DNA of 64,000 bases from Thunnus maccoyii (taxonomy: Eukaryota > Chordata > Actinopteri > Scombriformes > Scombridae), in NCBI RefSeq assembly GCF_910596095.1, contig NC_056542.1, positions 24,754,457 through 24,818,456 on the forward strand. The letters are read 5' to 3'. The notes under the pieces are model-generated. The model was not told the DNA's origin. It worked only from the letters and a program-made list of their open reading frames with translations, and ran no database searches. A program made the position numbers and the translations under genes. This document shows positions 27,436-38,155 of this stretch, piece after piece. Position 1 is the first letter of the stretch, and each line of letters begins with the position of its first letter.

Positions 27436-27634
27436 CGTTTGTGCTGCATACCTCCATCTGAGGCGGCAGACAGCCGAGTGACTGCAGCAGTTTCTGAAGG
27501 ACACTAATATACGTATTCATTTGTGATTCACTGACACCATTTTTAAACCAGTGTCGAGCTGCTCTTGACTGTTCTTACAGACACTGAGGGGTCTTCTTCG
27601 CTTTTTGTTTGGTAAGTTTTATCACTGCCCGATT

Positions 27635-27795
27635 TGTGTTGTGCATGCGCGAGCGGTTCCACCATTTTGGACAGTGACGTACAGCAACGCCACTTGGACA
27701 AATCACATTAGAGTTGAGTTTAACCGAAAGAAAAGTGAAGAGGAAAGTGACTTAACGACTGAATTAACAAAGCAGCTGCCAGTGGTTTCTGCTTG
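27635..27795 (+). promoter_or_regulatory. Candidate TATA-less promoter / first exon
   Basis: A CpG-containing patch in AT-rich surroundings. GTGCATGCGCGAGC (27641-27654) resembles an NRF-1 site, CCATTTTGG follows at about 27662-27670, and TGACGT (a CRE half) lies at 27675-27680. A good splice donor, CTTG then GTATGT, is at 27795/27796. No TATA box and no downstream exon that I can recognise. It may be a real orphan first exon or a chance CpG remnant. Confidence 0.25.
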
Positions 27796-28211
27796 GTATG
27801 TAAACACTCATTTTTCTCACATTTGTTTGTTTTACCGACTGGAGCTGTTAGTCTGCTGCTAGTTTATCCGCTAACCTGCTGCCTGTTTCAGTTTAAAATG
27901 TAAAGACAGAAATGTTGTGTAAAGGTGTTAATAAACAGCCAGTGTGACATTATTCCATCTGTCATGACATCTAATAGTTACATGTTTAAAATACATTATG
28001 TGATTCCTCTCTTTTTTTCCTTCAGTATTAAAGTGAAAAGTCACATATTACACATCTAATTGTTTGAATGTAATGTACAGTAACAACATTAAAGCCAATG
28101 TAATACAAGGCCAGTAGACTTGTCATCATGGATTATTATTGCATTTTTGGTTGATGTGGAAACTTGATAACTCAAACAGCAAAACTGTACTCATAAAATT
28201 GTATAGAATAA

Positions 28212-28540
28212 AACTTTGTTTTACAAAAGGAACATGTGAAGGATTACACCGATATCCAGCAACCACAGCCCAACCCCAGGATGCCTCTGTTTGAAACAAC
28301 TGAACAAGCTGATGCTCCCATCAACACACCAACACAGGGCACAATCACGCTGTCTCTCCTGGCTGGGCAGACTGAGAGGATGATATGAATATAAGGAATG
28401 GTTGGTAGATGTCCTGCAGCTTCTGCTTTAGTCCTCCATCAAGCTTCACTTTCGTCAGGCATCCCGTGTTGCTGCTGTGGTCTTCATCACTCACTGTGAT
28501 GCAGCCCTGCCCATTGCTGCAGGGTGTGGGCCTATTGATG
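28212..28540. other. Unrecognised segment with short open frames on both strands
   Basis: The plus strand is open for about 58 codons to a stop near 28389. The minus strand is open for about 50 codons from near 28535, preceded by an acceptor-like CATCAATAG. Base composition is more balanced than in the flanks. Neither translation resembles a family I know. It may be an old gene or transposon remnant. Confidence 0.25.
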
Positions 28541-28624
28541 GACAGAAGTTACAACACAAAATGTTTCAAAGTTTAAATATTACATATTCAATGTAGACAG
28601 GGTAGTAATAAAGGTTAAGATATT

Positions 28625-28953
28625 GTAACCCTAGTTCTATAGGCAAAGGCGGAGCCTTCTACTTGACTCTATGAGTAATACTCTCCTCCAATCACACGCA
28701 CACAATGGCCCACTAAAATGCATGTATGTAGCCGGCCAATCAGGATGCTCTTATCGATCACGTGTGTCTCACACAATATACTGTATGAGGCAGCGTCCTG
28801 CTGCCGCTAACAGAAACCACTTAAGAGAACACCGTAGGAGCGGCAGTGTAAACAGGTAGAGGGCTCTGCCTGTGATTTAAGAACTAGGGTTATAATACCG
28901 TAACCTTTGTTCTATCTCACACAGACTCTGCCCTCTACTGGACTCTATGGGTA
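28625..28953. repeat. Unclassified composite repeat, possibly transposon-derived
   Basis: Two direct copies about 276 bp apart share a motif pair: GTAACCCTAGTTCTAT (28625) with CTTCTACTTGACTCTATG, and GTAACCTTTGTTCTAT (28900) with CCTCTACTGGACTCTATG. Between them, AGAACTAGGGTTA (28880-28892) is the exact reverse complement of TAACCCTAGTTCT (28626-28638). The arrangement suggests a mobile element or nested copies. I do not recognise the family and saw no target duplication. Confidence 0.45.
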
Positions 28954-29535
28954 CAATAGGTGGAGCCCGATGAATGTTCGCCCTGCCACGACATGTCACC
29001 AGACTGCCTCACTAAGACAAACTGGCTAAAGGTTAGCTGCTGCAGCCCACCTACTATTTTATAATCCAAGCTGCTTGAATAGAGCAGTAGGGGGCCGAAC
29101 CCAGCCCAGTTAGCAGGAACATGAAACTGGGTGTAACCATGGCCTAACCTCGCAGGGGTCACAAATCATACGACATCCTGCACACCTCCTTCCCCGAGTC
29201 ATCATGGCTCAAGGGAGAACATGGACAAATATTGCCCAAGGGGGGGTCACGTGTACCACAGCTGACACTAACACCACCGTTTTCACAAGTCGTGAGTTGC
29301 CCCCGTGAGCAAGGACCTTGAAAAGGAGCCTGTCATTTCCAAGAGATAAAACCTTATGAACAGACAAGGTGTAGACCAGGATGCTGCTGTGCATATGTCC
29401 ACGTTACTCACACCCCTGAATAAGGCCATTTACGCTTCTACACCATGTGTAGAATAAGCTCAGACCATGATGGGGGGTCCTAACCCGACTGCCTCCAGGC
29501 TTGGGAGATGCATGCACAAAGCCAACTAGCTAGTA
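28954..29535. other. Unassigned GC-richer DNA
   Basis: Contains blocks such as 'cagtagggggccgaaccc' and 'gcccaaggggggg' and is richer in GC than the flanks. It is possibly a continuation of the composite repeat at 28.6-28.95 kb. No exon is supported. Confidence 0.35.
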
Positions 29536-30176
29536 TTTAGAGAGTAAATACATGGGGTGCTGTGCATTTCTGGCATATTTTAAGTAGTTTCTGGTTTGTT
29601 CTTTGGAGTGTTTAATTACCACCTGTTTACAGAATATTGTCCATATTACCTAACCTACACTTGAGATTACTGTGCTGTGCAAATATGTGAATTATCCTGC
29701 CACTTGCCTAACATAATTTCCTCCTATTTCAGGTCTTTGTTCATATACATTGCTATTTCAATCATATGCTCAAATTTTCTTTAGAGTTAGGATCGTATTC
29801 TTGAATTAGGGTTTGGTCTTTTGAAATCTGAATATGATTATGGTTAGTGTCAGGTGCATCTTACTCTCTAAACTGCAGTTCAATTTGGAAATGATCAAGT
29901 ATTTCTCCATGGAAAAATACAATCGCCCCAGAAGGAGTCTTTGGGCATATTCCAAAGACTGAATCCAATTCCAGGAATATGATACTAACCATTTGTTTTC
30001 ATTTTGTTTTTGTTTTTTTATTTTACGAAGATGGAAGGCGTCCTCAATCACAGCTCCAGAGGTGGGGCTCCACACATGAGTCGAGCACTGCTTTCCCAAG
30101 GCCCAGTTATTGCACGCTGACTCTGATCTCCAGAGCGGGAAACTCTCTGGTGATACTTCAGCGACTCAACTCGGTC
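29536..30176 (-). repeat. Diverged inverted copy of part of the array unit
   Basis: 29536-29768 is the reverse complement, with many substitutions and small indels, of the start of each array unit (compare about 30243-30473). About 29763-30176 is likewise the reverse complement of the module at about 31023-31420. The two parts meet at CATATG (29763-29768). In the array the corresponding flanks are split by the 1.4-1.5 kb LTR-like insertion, so this copy preserves the uninserted arrangement. It is much more diverged from the units than the units are from each other, so it predates homogenisation of the array. An open frame across 29979-30215 (78 codons) is not supported as coding. Confidence 0.8.
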
Positions 30177-30189
30177 TATAGAAAAAGAA

Positions 30190-30242
30190 GAAACTATAGA
30201 AAAATAAAGATATAATTGGACCCAATTCTCTACTGGCTTACA
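30190..30242 (+). mobile_element. Right-end fragment of the LTR-like element at the array edge
   Basis: The first 53 bp of the array are the terminal part of the LTR-like element, ending GGCTTACA before TATG at 30243-30246. Its left portion is absent because the array begins here, so the array edge lies inside an element copy. Confidence 0.7.
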
Positions 30243-30801
30243 TATGCTTTAAATAGCGATGCACATTAACAAAGACATGAAAAAGGAGGTAATTATGTCA
30301 GGCAAGTGGCAGGATAATTCACATATTTACACAGCGCAGTCATTTCAAGTGTAGGTTAGGTAATATGGACAATATTCCCTTCACAGATACTAATTAAACA
30401 CTCCAAAGAAGAACAAACCAGAAACTACTTACATTATGTCAGAAACACACACCTCATGTATTTCCTCTCTAAAGCCTGCCGCACTCCAACTGCTCAGCCT
30501 ACCCACTAATGTAGGTGCATTAATTAAACCAGCCAACAGGTGGCTGCAGCACATCTGCCAATCAGGTGACACAGTTTGTATCCAACTAATATCACAACTT
30601 GTATAGATCAATAAATGCTGAACTACCTGTTTCCACACTCCAATTACACTTTCAGCCTTTCTAACATCATATTTCAAATGATTATATGTCGTGTAGACGT
30701 CCAGTCAACCTCCACTTTTCAACAACATTTTACCCATTGATTAATTAATAGAGATCCTTTCTGATATCAGCTCAAATGTCCTCAAGATCTGACTGAACTC
30801 G

Positions 30802-30939
30802 TGACATCATCTGTGACGTAATGACAGGATGTGAATCAGCCTGTTTCAGCTCACTGATGATGTCATGGTACTAAAGTGGTAACTCCTTCTATGACATCAC
30901 ATGTGATGTCATGAGTCCACACAGGGAAGTTTATAAATA
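30802..30939 (+). promoter_or_regulatory. CRE-like cluster with TATA box (unit 1; repeated in each unit)
   Basis: Five CRE-like octamers fall within about 110 bp: TGACATCA (30802), TGACGTAA (30814), TGATGTCA (30858), and a 22-bp perfect palindrome at 30891-30912 made of TGACATCA and TGATGTCA around CACATG. TATAAATA follows at 30932-30939. The spacing is that of a TATA promoter with bZIP (CREB/ATF-like) sites, predicting a start near 30960. The module recurs in all units at about 0.6-0.75 kb from the unit start. Units 8 and 11 carry one change in the palindrome centre. Promoter activity is inference; the motifs themselves are visible. Confidence 0.5.
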
Positions 30940-30988
30940 GACCTTCAAATCAATCAATTCATCGAGCTGAGGTCGACTAGGCTCCCTT

Positions 30989-31171
30989 AGATGGAAGGCG
31001 TCCTCATTCACAGCTTCAGAGGTGACCGAGTTGAGTCGCTGAAGTACCGCCAGAGAGTTTCCCGCTCTGGAGGTCAGAGTCAGCGTGCAAGAACTGGGCC
31101 TTGGGAAAGCAGTGCTCGACTTGTGTGTTGAGGCCCACCTCTGAAGCTGTGAATGAGGACGCCTTCCATCT
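30989..31171 (+). repeat. 36-bp-arm perfect inverted repeat (unit 1; in each unit)
   Basis: Arm 30989-31024 (AGATGGAAGGCGTCCTC...CAGAGGTG) and arm 31136-31171 are exact reverse complements in unit 1, separated by 111 bp. In alpha-type units and unit 3 the right arm has GATTGAGG for GAATGAGG, one mismatch. RNA from the TATA module just upstream would start about 30 bp before the left arm and could fold into a long hairpin. A 46-codon open frame (30991-31131, Arg-rich, ending ARLVC) begins in the left arm. I do not recognise it and cannot support it as coding. Confidence 0.8.
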
Positions 31172-31189
31172 TCGTAAAAAGAAAAACCC

Positions 31190-31399
31190 GGGTTAGGATC
31201 GTATTCCTGGATTTGGATTCAGTCTTTGGAATATGCCCAAAGACTCCTTCTGGGGCGATTGTATTTTTCCATGGAGGAATACTTGATCACTTCCAAATTG
31301 AACTGAAGTTTAGGGAGTAAGATGCACCTGAACTTAACCCTAATCATATTCAGATTTCCAAAGACTGAGCCCAAATTCCAAGAATACCATCCTAACCCT
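31190..31399. mobile_element. 210-bp imperfect palindrome, MITE-like (unit 1; in each unit)
   Basis: The left arm (31190-31231) starts GGGTTAGGATCGTATTCCTG. The right arm (31356-31399) ends CCATCCTAACCCT. The arms are reverse complements with several mismatches and a 2-base length difference, and TCCATGG lies near the centre. This is typical of a small palindromic transposon remnant. The same element, more diverged, occurs in the inverted copy at about 29.78-29.99 kb, so it predates the array. The telomere-like TAACCCT ends look coincidental. No clear target duplication was found. Confidence 0.55.
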
Positions 31400-31420
31400 A
31401 AAAAAAATCGTGAGCGTATG

Positions 31421-32717
31421 TGTAACCCACTAGGTGCTACAGGGTAAAGAATAAAGAATATATGGACCAGGGGCTAGGTTCGTAATGGGAGGGCTGAAAA
31501 GGGAATGACAGACAAAACAGATAAATGGAGCCACGAGGAACGTTGAGGTAAGTTTACTGTACCAAGTTATAAAACATGAACATAAAATGCAGTGCAATTA
31601 TCATCAGTATCTCAAGATTTCACAGTCTTTCAGCAGAACTTGAATTGAAAGTGTCCATGAGTGTAATGTCCCTTTAATGTCTTTGCGATATCAGTCAGCG
31701 CGCTCAAGTCAATGTTTTATGTCAAGTCAGGGGGGAAAATTCAAGTAGTCGGATGTGTGGTGGTCCTACCACACTGATACTTGAGTGAAAGCAAAAAGAT
31801 ATGAGGTCCTCTTCTCAGGTCTCGGTTCCTCACTCCTTAGGTTAAGAAGAGATCTCACTGGGGGCTAGCCATCTCCCATCCAAGGGAGAATCCACATCCA
31901 GTTCTCTAGTTCTCAAAAAACCCAGCCTGCATGAAGACAGGACTGTTATTTTCATGACGTCACTACTTTTCTCTAATGGCCATAGTAATATAATAATTCT
32001 CAACACATTACTGTAGCACAATAATGATTAAATGAATTCTCTCTTTTAACTGTACAGTTGTTTTGTTTTGTTTTATCTCAATGTAAGTATTTCCCACATT
32101 TTATACATTTTTATCAACCTTTTTATACATGAATTTAATCAACATGAATTTTAGCTGTTAACCCATGAATTATGATGTTTTAACTTTAAGTTGTAAATGA
32201 CCTTATCCATCAGTTTCATCAATGTATCTCAATATAACTACACACACAGTATCAAAATAAACATCATACTTTACTTCTTTTAAATGATCAGAGCAATAAT
32301 ATTCAGTTTTGAACTCTTAAGATAGTTAACAGAAACAGTGAGCAGCAGTGATAAGCCAAGTTCAAGCATTTCTGGAGCACAGACACGTTTTCTGCCACCT
32401 CACACATCAACTCACAGTGTGGCTAATACAGTTAGCATGCGCTAGCGCTAATTAGCTCGGCAACTCACCAAGACGATAATGCCAAAAGTACTACTACTCC
32501 TGGCTCACGGACCCTCGCACACCTCTGACGCATTCAGAAGAGTATTTTATCTCATGGATATGTTAATAATCGCTATTCTAACTCTCTATTTCTCATCCGC
32601 TCCGACCGCTGCTGTTTTACCCGCACTGCAACTCACTGACTTCTGCGTGAAGAGAGGGTGGGACTTAACTCCCTCTAACCAATCATAAGTTTGCTCTAGT
32701 TGATATGACAAATAAGG

Positions 32718-32793
<76 letters not shown>

Positions 32794-32895
32794 AAATAAG
32801 TGATTGACAGATTGATTAACAAATGAAAATGAGATAAATAAGGAAACTATAGAAAAATAAAGATATAATTGGACCCAATTCTCTACTGGCTTACA
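31421..32895 (+). mobile_element. Solo-LTR-like insertion (unit 1; present in each unit)
   Basis: 1,475 bp starting TGTAACCCAC and ending CTGGCTTACA, thus TG...CA with short inverted ends (TGTAA/TTACA). It is flanked by TATG at 31417-31420 and at 32896-32899, a 4-bp target duplication. The diverged inverted copy has a single TATG at the same place (29763-29766, minus strand). Contents: a perfect CRE TGACGTCA (31955-31962), a CpG-richer stretch, a CCAAT motif, the (GT)n tract and an AATAAA near the right end. No internal coding region or second LTR is seen, so it resembles a solo LTR; a non-autonomous DNA element is the alternative. Other copies: 34074-35562, 36741-38208, 39385-40838, 42017-43452, 44631-46091, 47270-48735, 49914-51406, 52585-54092, 55271-56736, 57915-59419, 60598-62107 and from 63286. 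Its family is not assigned. It entered before the array amplified. Confidence 0.65.
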
Positions 32896-35372
32896 TATGC
32901 TTTAAATAGCGATGCACATTAACAAAGACATGAAAAAGGAGGTAATTATGTCAGGCAAGTGGCAGGATAATTCACATATTTACACAGCGCAGTCATTTCA
33001 AGTGTAGGTTAGGTAATATGGACAATATTCCCTTCACAGATACTAATTAAACACTCCAAAGAAGAACAAACCAGAAACTACTTACATTATGTCAGAAACA
33101 CACACCTCATGTATTTACTCTCTAAAGCCTGCCGCACTCCAACTGCTCAGCCTACCCACTAATGTAGGTGCATTAATTAAAGCAGCCAACAGGTGGCTGC
33201 AGCACATCTGCCAATGAGGTGACACAGTTTGTATCCAACTAATATCACAACTTGTATAGATCAATAAATGCTGAACTACCTGTTTCCACACTCCAATTAC
33301 ACTTTCAGCCTTTCTAACATCATATTTCAAATGATTATATGTCGTGTAGACGTCCAGTCAACCTCCACTTTTCAACAACATTTTACCCATTGATTAATTA
33401 ATAGAGATCCTTTCTGATATCAGCTCAAATGTCCTCAAGATCTGACTGAACTCGTGACATCATCTGTGACGTAATGACAGGATGTGAATCAGCCTGTTTC
33501 AGCTCACTGATGATGTCATGGTACTAAAGTGGTAACTCCTTCTATGACATCACATGTGATGTCATGAGTCCACACAGGGAAGTTTATAAATAGACCTTCA
33601 AATCAATCAATTCATCGAGCTGAGGTCGACTAGGCTCCCTTAGATGGAAGGCGTCCTCATTCACAGCTTCAGAGGTGACCGAGTTGAGTCGCTGAAGTAC
33701 CGCCAGAGAGTTTCCCGCTCTGGAGGTCAGAGTCAGCGTGCAAGAACTGGGCCTTGGGAAAGCAGTGCTCGACTTGTGTGTTGAGGCCCACCTCTGAAGC
33801 TGTGAATGAGGACGCCTTCCATCTTCGTAAAAAGAAAAACCCGGGTTAGGATCGTATTCCTGGATTTGGATTCAGTCTTTGGAATATGCCCAAAGACTCC
33901 TTCTGGGGCGATTGTATTTTTCCATGGAGGAATACTTGATCACTTCCAAATTGAACTGAAGTTTAGGGAGTAAGATGCACCTGAACTTAACCCTAATCAT
34001 ATTCAGATTTCCAAAGACTGAGCCCAAATTCCAAGAATACCGTCCTAACCCTAAAAAAAACCGTGAGCGTATGTGTAACCCACTAGGTGCTACAGGGTAA
34101 AGAATAAAGAATATATGGACCAGGGGCTAGGTTCGTAATGGGAGGGCTGAAAAGGGAATGACAGACAAAACAGATAAATGGAGCCACGAGGAACGTTGAG
34201 GTAAGTTTACTGTACCAAGTTATAAAACATGAACATAAAATGCAGTGCAATTATCATCAGTATCTCAAGATTTCACAGTCTTTCAGCAGAACTTGAATTG
34301 AAAGTGTCCATGAGTGTAATGTCCCTTTAATGTCTTTGCGATATCAGTCAGCGCGCTCAAGTCAATGTTTTATGTCAAGTCAGGGGGGAAAATTCAAGTA
34401 GTCGGATGTGTGGTGGTCCTACCACACTGATACTTGAGTGAAAGCAAAAAGATATGAGGTCCTCTTCTCAGGTCTCGGTTCCTCACTCCTTAGGTTAAGA
34501 AGAGATCTCACTGGGGGCTAGCCATCTCCCATCCAAGGGAGAATCCACATCCAGTTCTCTAGTTCTCAAAAAACCCAGCCTGCATGAAGACAGGACTGTT
34601 ATTTTCATGACGTCACTACTTTTCTCTAATGGCCATAGTAATATAATAATTCTCAACACATTACTGTAGCACAATAATGATTAAATGAATTCTCTCTTTT
34701 AACTGTACAGTTGTTTTGTTTTGTTTTATCTCAATGTAAGTATTTCCCACATTTTATACATTTTTATCAACCTTTTTATACATGAATTTAATCAACATGA
34801 ATTTTAGCTGTTAACCCATGAATTATGATGTTTTAACTTTAAGTTGTAAATGACCTTATCCATCAGTTTCATCATACAATGTATCTCAATATAACTACAC
34901 ACACAGTATCAAAATAAACATCATACCTTACTTCTTTTAAATGATCAGAGCAATAATATTCAGTTTTGAACTCTTAAGATAGTTAACAGAAACAGTGAGC
35001 AGCAGTGATAAGCCAAGTTCAAGCATTTCTGGAGCACAGACACGTTTTCTGCCACCTCACACATCAACTCAGTGTGGCTAATACAGTTAGCATGCGCTAG
35101 CGCTAATTAGCTCGGCAACTCACCAAGACGATAATGCCAAAAGTACTACTACTCCTGGCTCACGGACCCTCGCACACCTCTGACGCATTCAGAAGAGTAT
35201 TTTATCTCATGGATATGTTAATAATCGCTATTCTAACTCTCTATTTCTCATCCGCTCCGACCGCTGCTGTTTTACCCGCACTGCAACTCACTGACTTCTG
35301 CGTGAAGAGAGGGTGGGACTTAACTCCCTCTAACCAATCATAAGTTTGCTCTAGTTGATATGACAAATAAGG

Positions 35373-35460
<88 letters not shown>

Positions 35461-35509
35461 AAATAAGTGATTGACAGATTGATTAACAAATGAAAATGAG
35501 ATAAATAAG
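32843..35509 (+). repeat. Array unit 2
   Basis: 2667 bp; GT tract 35376-35459 (84 bp); LTR-like segment 34074-35562. Shares the CCGTCCTAACC variant with unit 4 and keeps beta-like markers (GAATGAGG, GATCGTATT). Confidence 0.95.
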
Positions 35510-38044
35510 GAAACTATAGAAAAATAAAGATATAATTGGACCCAATTCTCTACTGGCTTACATATGCTTTAAATAGCGATGCACATTAACAAAGACATGA
35601 AAAAGGAGGTAATTATGTCAGGCAAGTGGCAGGATAATTCACATATTTACACAGCGCAGTCATTTCAAGTGTAGGTTAGGTAATATGGACAATATTCCCT
35701 TCACAGATACTAATTAAACACTCCAAAGAAGAACAAACCAGAAACTACTTACATTATGTCAGAAACACACACCTCATGTATTTACTCTCTAAAGCCTGCC
35801 GCACTCCAACTGCTCAGCCTACCCACTAATGTAGGTGCATTAATTAAACCAGCCAACAGGTGGCTGCAGCACATCTGCCAATCAGGTGACACAGTTTGTA
35901 TCCAACTAATATCACAACTTGTATAGATCAATAAATGCTGAACTACCTGTTTCCACACTCCAATTACACTTTCAGCCTTTCTAACATCATATTTCAAATG
36001 ATTATATGTCGTGTAGACGTCCAGTCAACCTCCACTTTTCAACAACATTTTACCCATTGATTAATTAATAGAGATCCTTTCTCATATCAGCTCAAATGTC
36101 CTCAAGATCTGACTGAACTCGTGACATCATCTGTGACGTAATGACAGGATGTGAATCAGCCTGTTTCAGCTCACTGATGATGTCATGGTACTAAAGTGGT
36201 AACTCCTTCTATGACATCACATGTGATGTCATGAGTCCACACAGGGAAGTTTATAAATAGACCTTCAAATCAATCAATTCATCGAGCTGAGGTCGACTAG
36301 GCTCCCTTAGATGGAAGGCGTCCTCATTCACAGCTTCAGAGGTGACCGAGTTGAGTCGCTGAAGTACCGCCAGAGAGTTTCCCGCTCTGGAGGTCAGAGT
36401 CAGCGTGCAAGAACTGGGCCTTGGGAAAGCAGTGCTCGACTTGTGTGTTGAGGCCCACCTCTGAAGCTGTGATTGAGGACGCCTTCCATCTTCGTAAAAA
36501 GAAAAACCCGGGTTAGGATGGTATTCCTGGATTTGGATTCAGTCTTTGGAATATGCCCAAAGACTCCTTCTGGGGCGATTGTATTTTTCCATGGAGGAAT
36601 ACTTGATCACTTCCAAATTGAACTGAAGTTTAGGGAGTAAGATGCACCTGAACTTAACCCTAATCATATTCAGATTTCCAAAGACTGAGCCCAAATTCCA
36701 AGAATACCATCCTAACCCTAAAAAAAATCGTGAGCGTATGTGTAACCCACTAGGTGCTACAGGGTAAAGAATAAAGAATATATGGACCAGGGGCTAGGTT
36801 CGTAATGGGAGGGCTGAAAATGGAATGACAGACAAAACAGATAAATGGAGCCACGAGGAACGTTGAGGTAAGTTTACTGTACCAAGTTATAAAACATGAA
36901 CATAAAATGCAGTGCAATTATCATCAGAGTCTCAAGATTTCACAGTCTTTCAGCAGAACTTGAATTGAAAGTGTCCATGAGTGTAATGTCCCTTTAATGT
37001 CTTTGCGATATCAGTCAGCGCGCTCAAGTCAATGTTTTATGTCAAGTCAGGGGGGAAAATTCAAGTAGTCGGATGTGTGGTGGTCCTACCACACTGATAC
37101 TTGAGTGAAAGCAAAAAGATATGAGGTCCTCTTCTCAGGTCTCGGTTCCTCACTCCTTAGGTTAAGAAGAGATCTCACTGGGGGCTAGCCATCTCCCATC
37201 CAAGGGAGAATCCACATCCAGTTCTCTAGTTCTCAAAAAACCCAGCCTGCATGAAGACAGGACTGTTATTTTCATGACGTCACTACTTTTCTCTAATGGC
37301 CATAGTAATATAATAATTCTCAACACATTACTGTAGCACAATAATGATTAAATGAATTCTCTCTTTTAACTGTACAGTTGTTTTGTTTTGTTTTGTTTTA
37401 TCTCAATGTAAGTATTTCCCACATTTTATACATTTTTATCAACCTTTTTATACATGAATTTAATCAACATGAATTTTAGCTGTTAACCCATGAATTATGA
37501 TGTTTTAACTTTAAGTTGTAAATGACCTTATCCATCAGTTTCATCATACAATGTATCTCAATATAACTACACACACAGTATCAAAATAAACATCATACCT
37601 TACTTCTTTTCAATGATCAGAGCAATAATATTCAGTTTTGAACTCTTAAGATAGTTAACAGAAACAGTGAGCAGCAGTGATAAGCCAAGTTCAAGCATTT
37701 CTGGAGCACAGACACGTTTTCTGCCACCACACACATCAACTCAGTGTGGCTAATACAGTTAGCATGCGCTAGCGCTAATTAGCTCGGCAACTCACCAAGA
37801 CGATAATGCCAAAAGTACTACTACTCCTGGCTCACGGACCCTCGCACACCTCTGACGCATTCAGAAGAGTATTTTATCTCATGGATATGTTAATAATCGC
37901 TATTCTAACTCTCTATTTCTCATCCGCTCCGACCGCTGCTGTTTTACCCGCACTGCAACTCACTGACTTCTGCGTGAAGAGAGGGTGGGACTTAACTCCC
38001 TCTAACCAATCATAAGTTTGCTCTAGTTGATATGACAAATAAGG

Positions 38045-38106
<62 letters not shown>

Positions 38107-38155
38107 AAATAAGTGATTGACAGATTGATTAACAAATGAAAATGAGATAAATAAG
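35510..38155 (+). repeat. Array unit 3
   Basis: 2646 bp; GT tract 38048-38105 (58 bp); LTR-like segment 36741-38208. Carries alpha-like markers in the inverted repeat (GATTGAGG, GATGGTATT) but beta-like markers in the insertion, plus one extra GTTTT copy near 37390. It is a mosaic. Confidence 0.95.

Larger units (their letters stand above)
30190..32842 (+). repeat. Array unit 1
   Basis: 2653 bp; the leftmost unit, abutting the diverged inverted copy through a 14-base joint (30177-30190). GT tract about 32721-32792, interrupted by one C near its start. LTR-like segment 31421-32895. It has private differences from other units (for example TATTTCCTCTC near 30470 and a missing ATACA in the LTR-like segment), as expected for an edge unit that escapes homogenisation. 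Confidence 0.95.

Noticed and set aside
27236-27481. 81-codon Phe/Tyr/Leu-rich open frame
   Set aside because: Produced by the TTTA-type simple repeat.
30429-30677. 71-82-codon minus-strand open frame repeated in each unit
   Set aside because: No known family and no splice or promoter context on that strand. Near-identity between units prevents any test of coding constraint.
30991-31131. 46-codon Arg-rich open frame just downstream of the TATA box
   Set aside because: Suggestive position, but short, without homologues I recognise, and its first third is the hairpin arm. Kept only as a remark, not as a gene.
31190-31399. GGGTTAGG / CCTAACCCT as interstitial telomere repeats
   Set aside because: Only single, imperfect telomere-like units at the ends of a palindrome, with no tandem TTAGGG array.
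32479-32688. 69-codon plus-strand open frame repeated in each array unit
   Set aside because: It lies within the LTR-like segment and has no recognisable domain. Its preservation in all units is explained by array homogenisation rather than selection.
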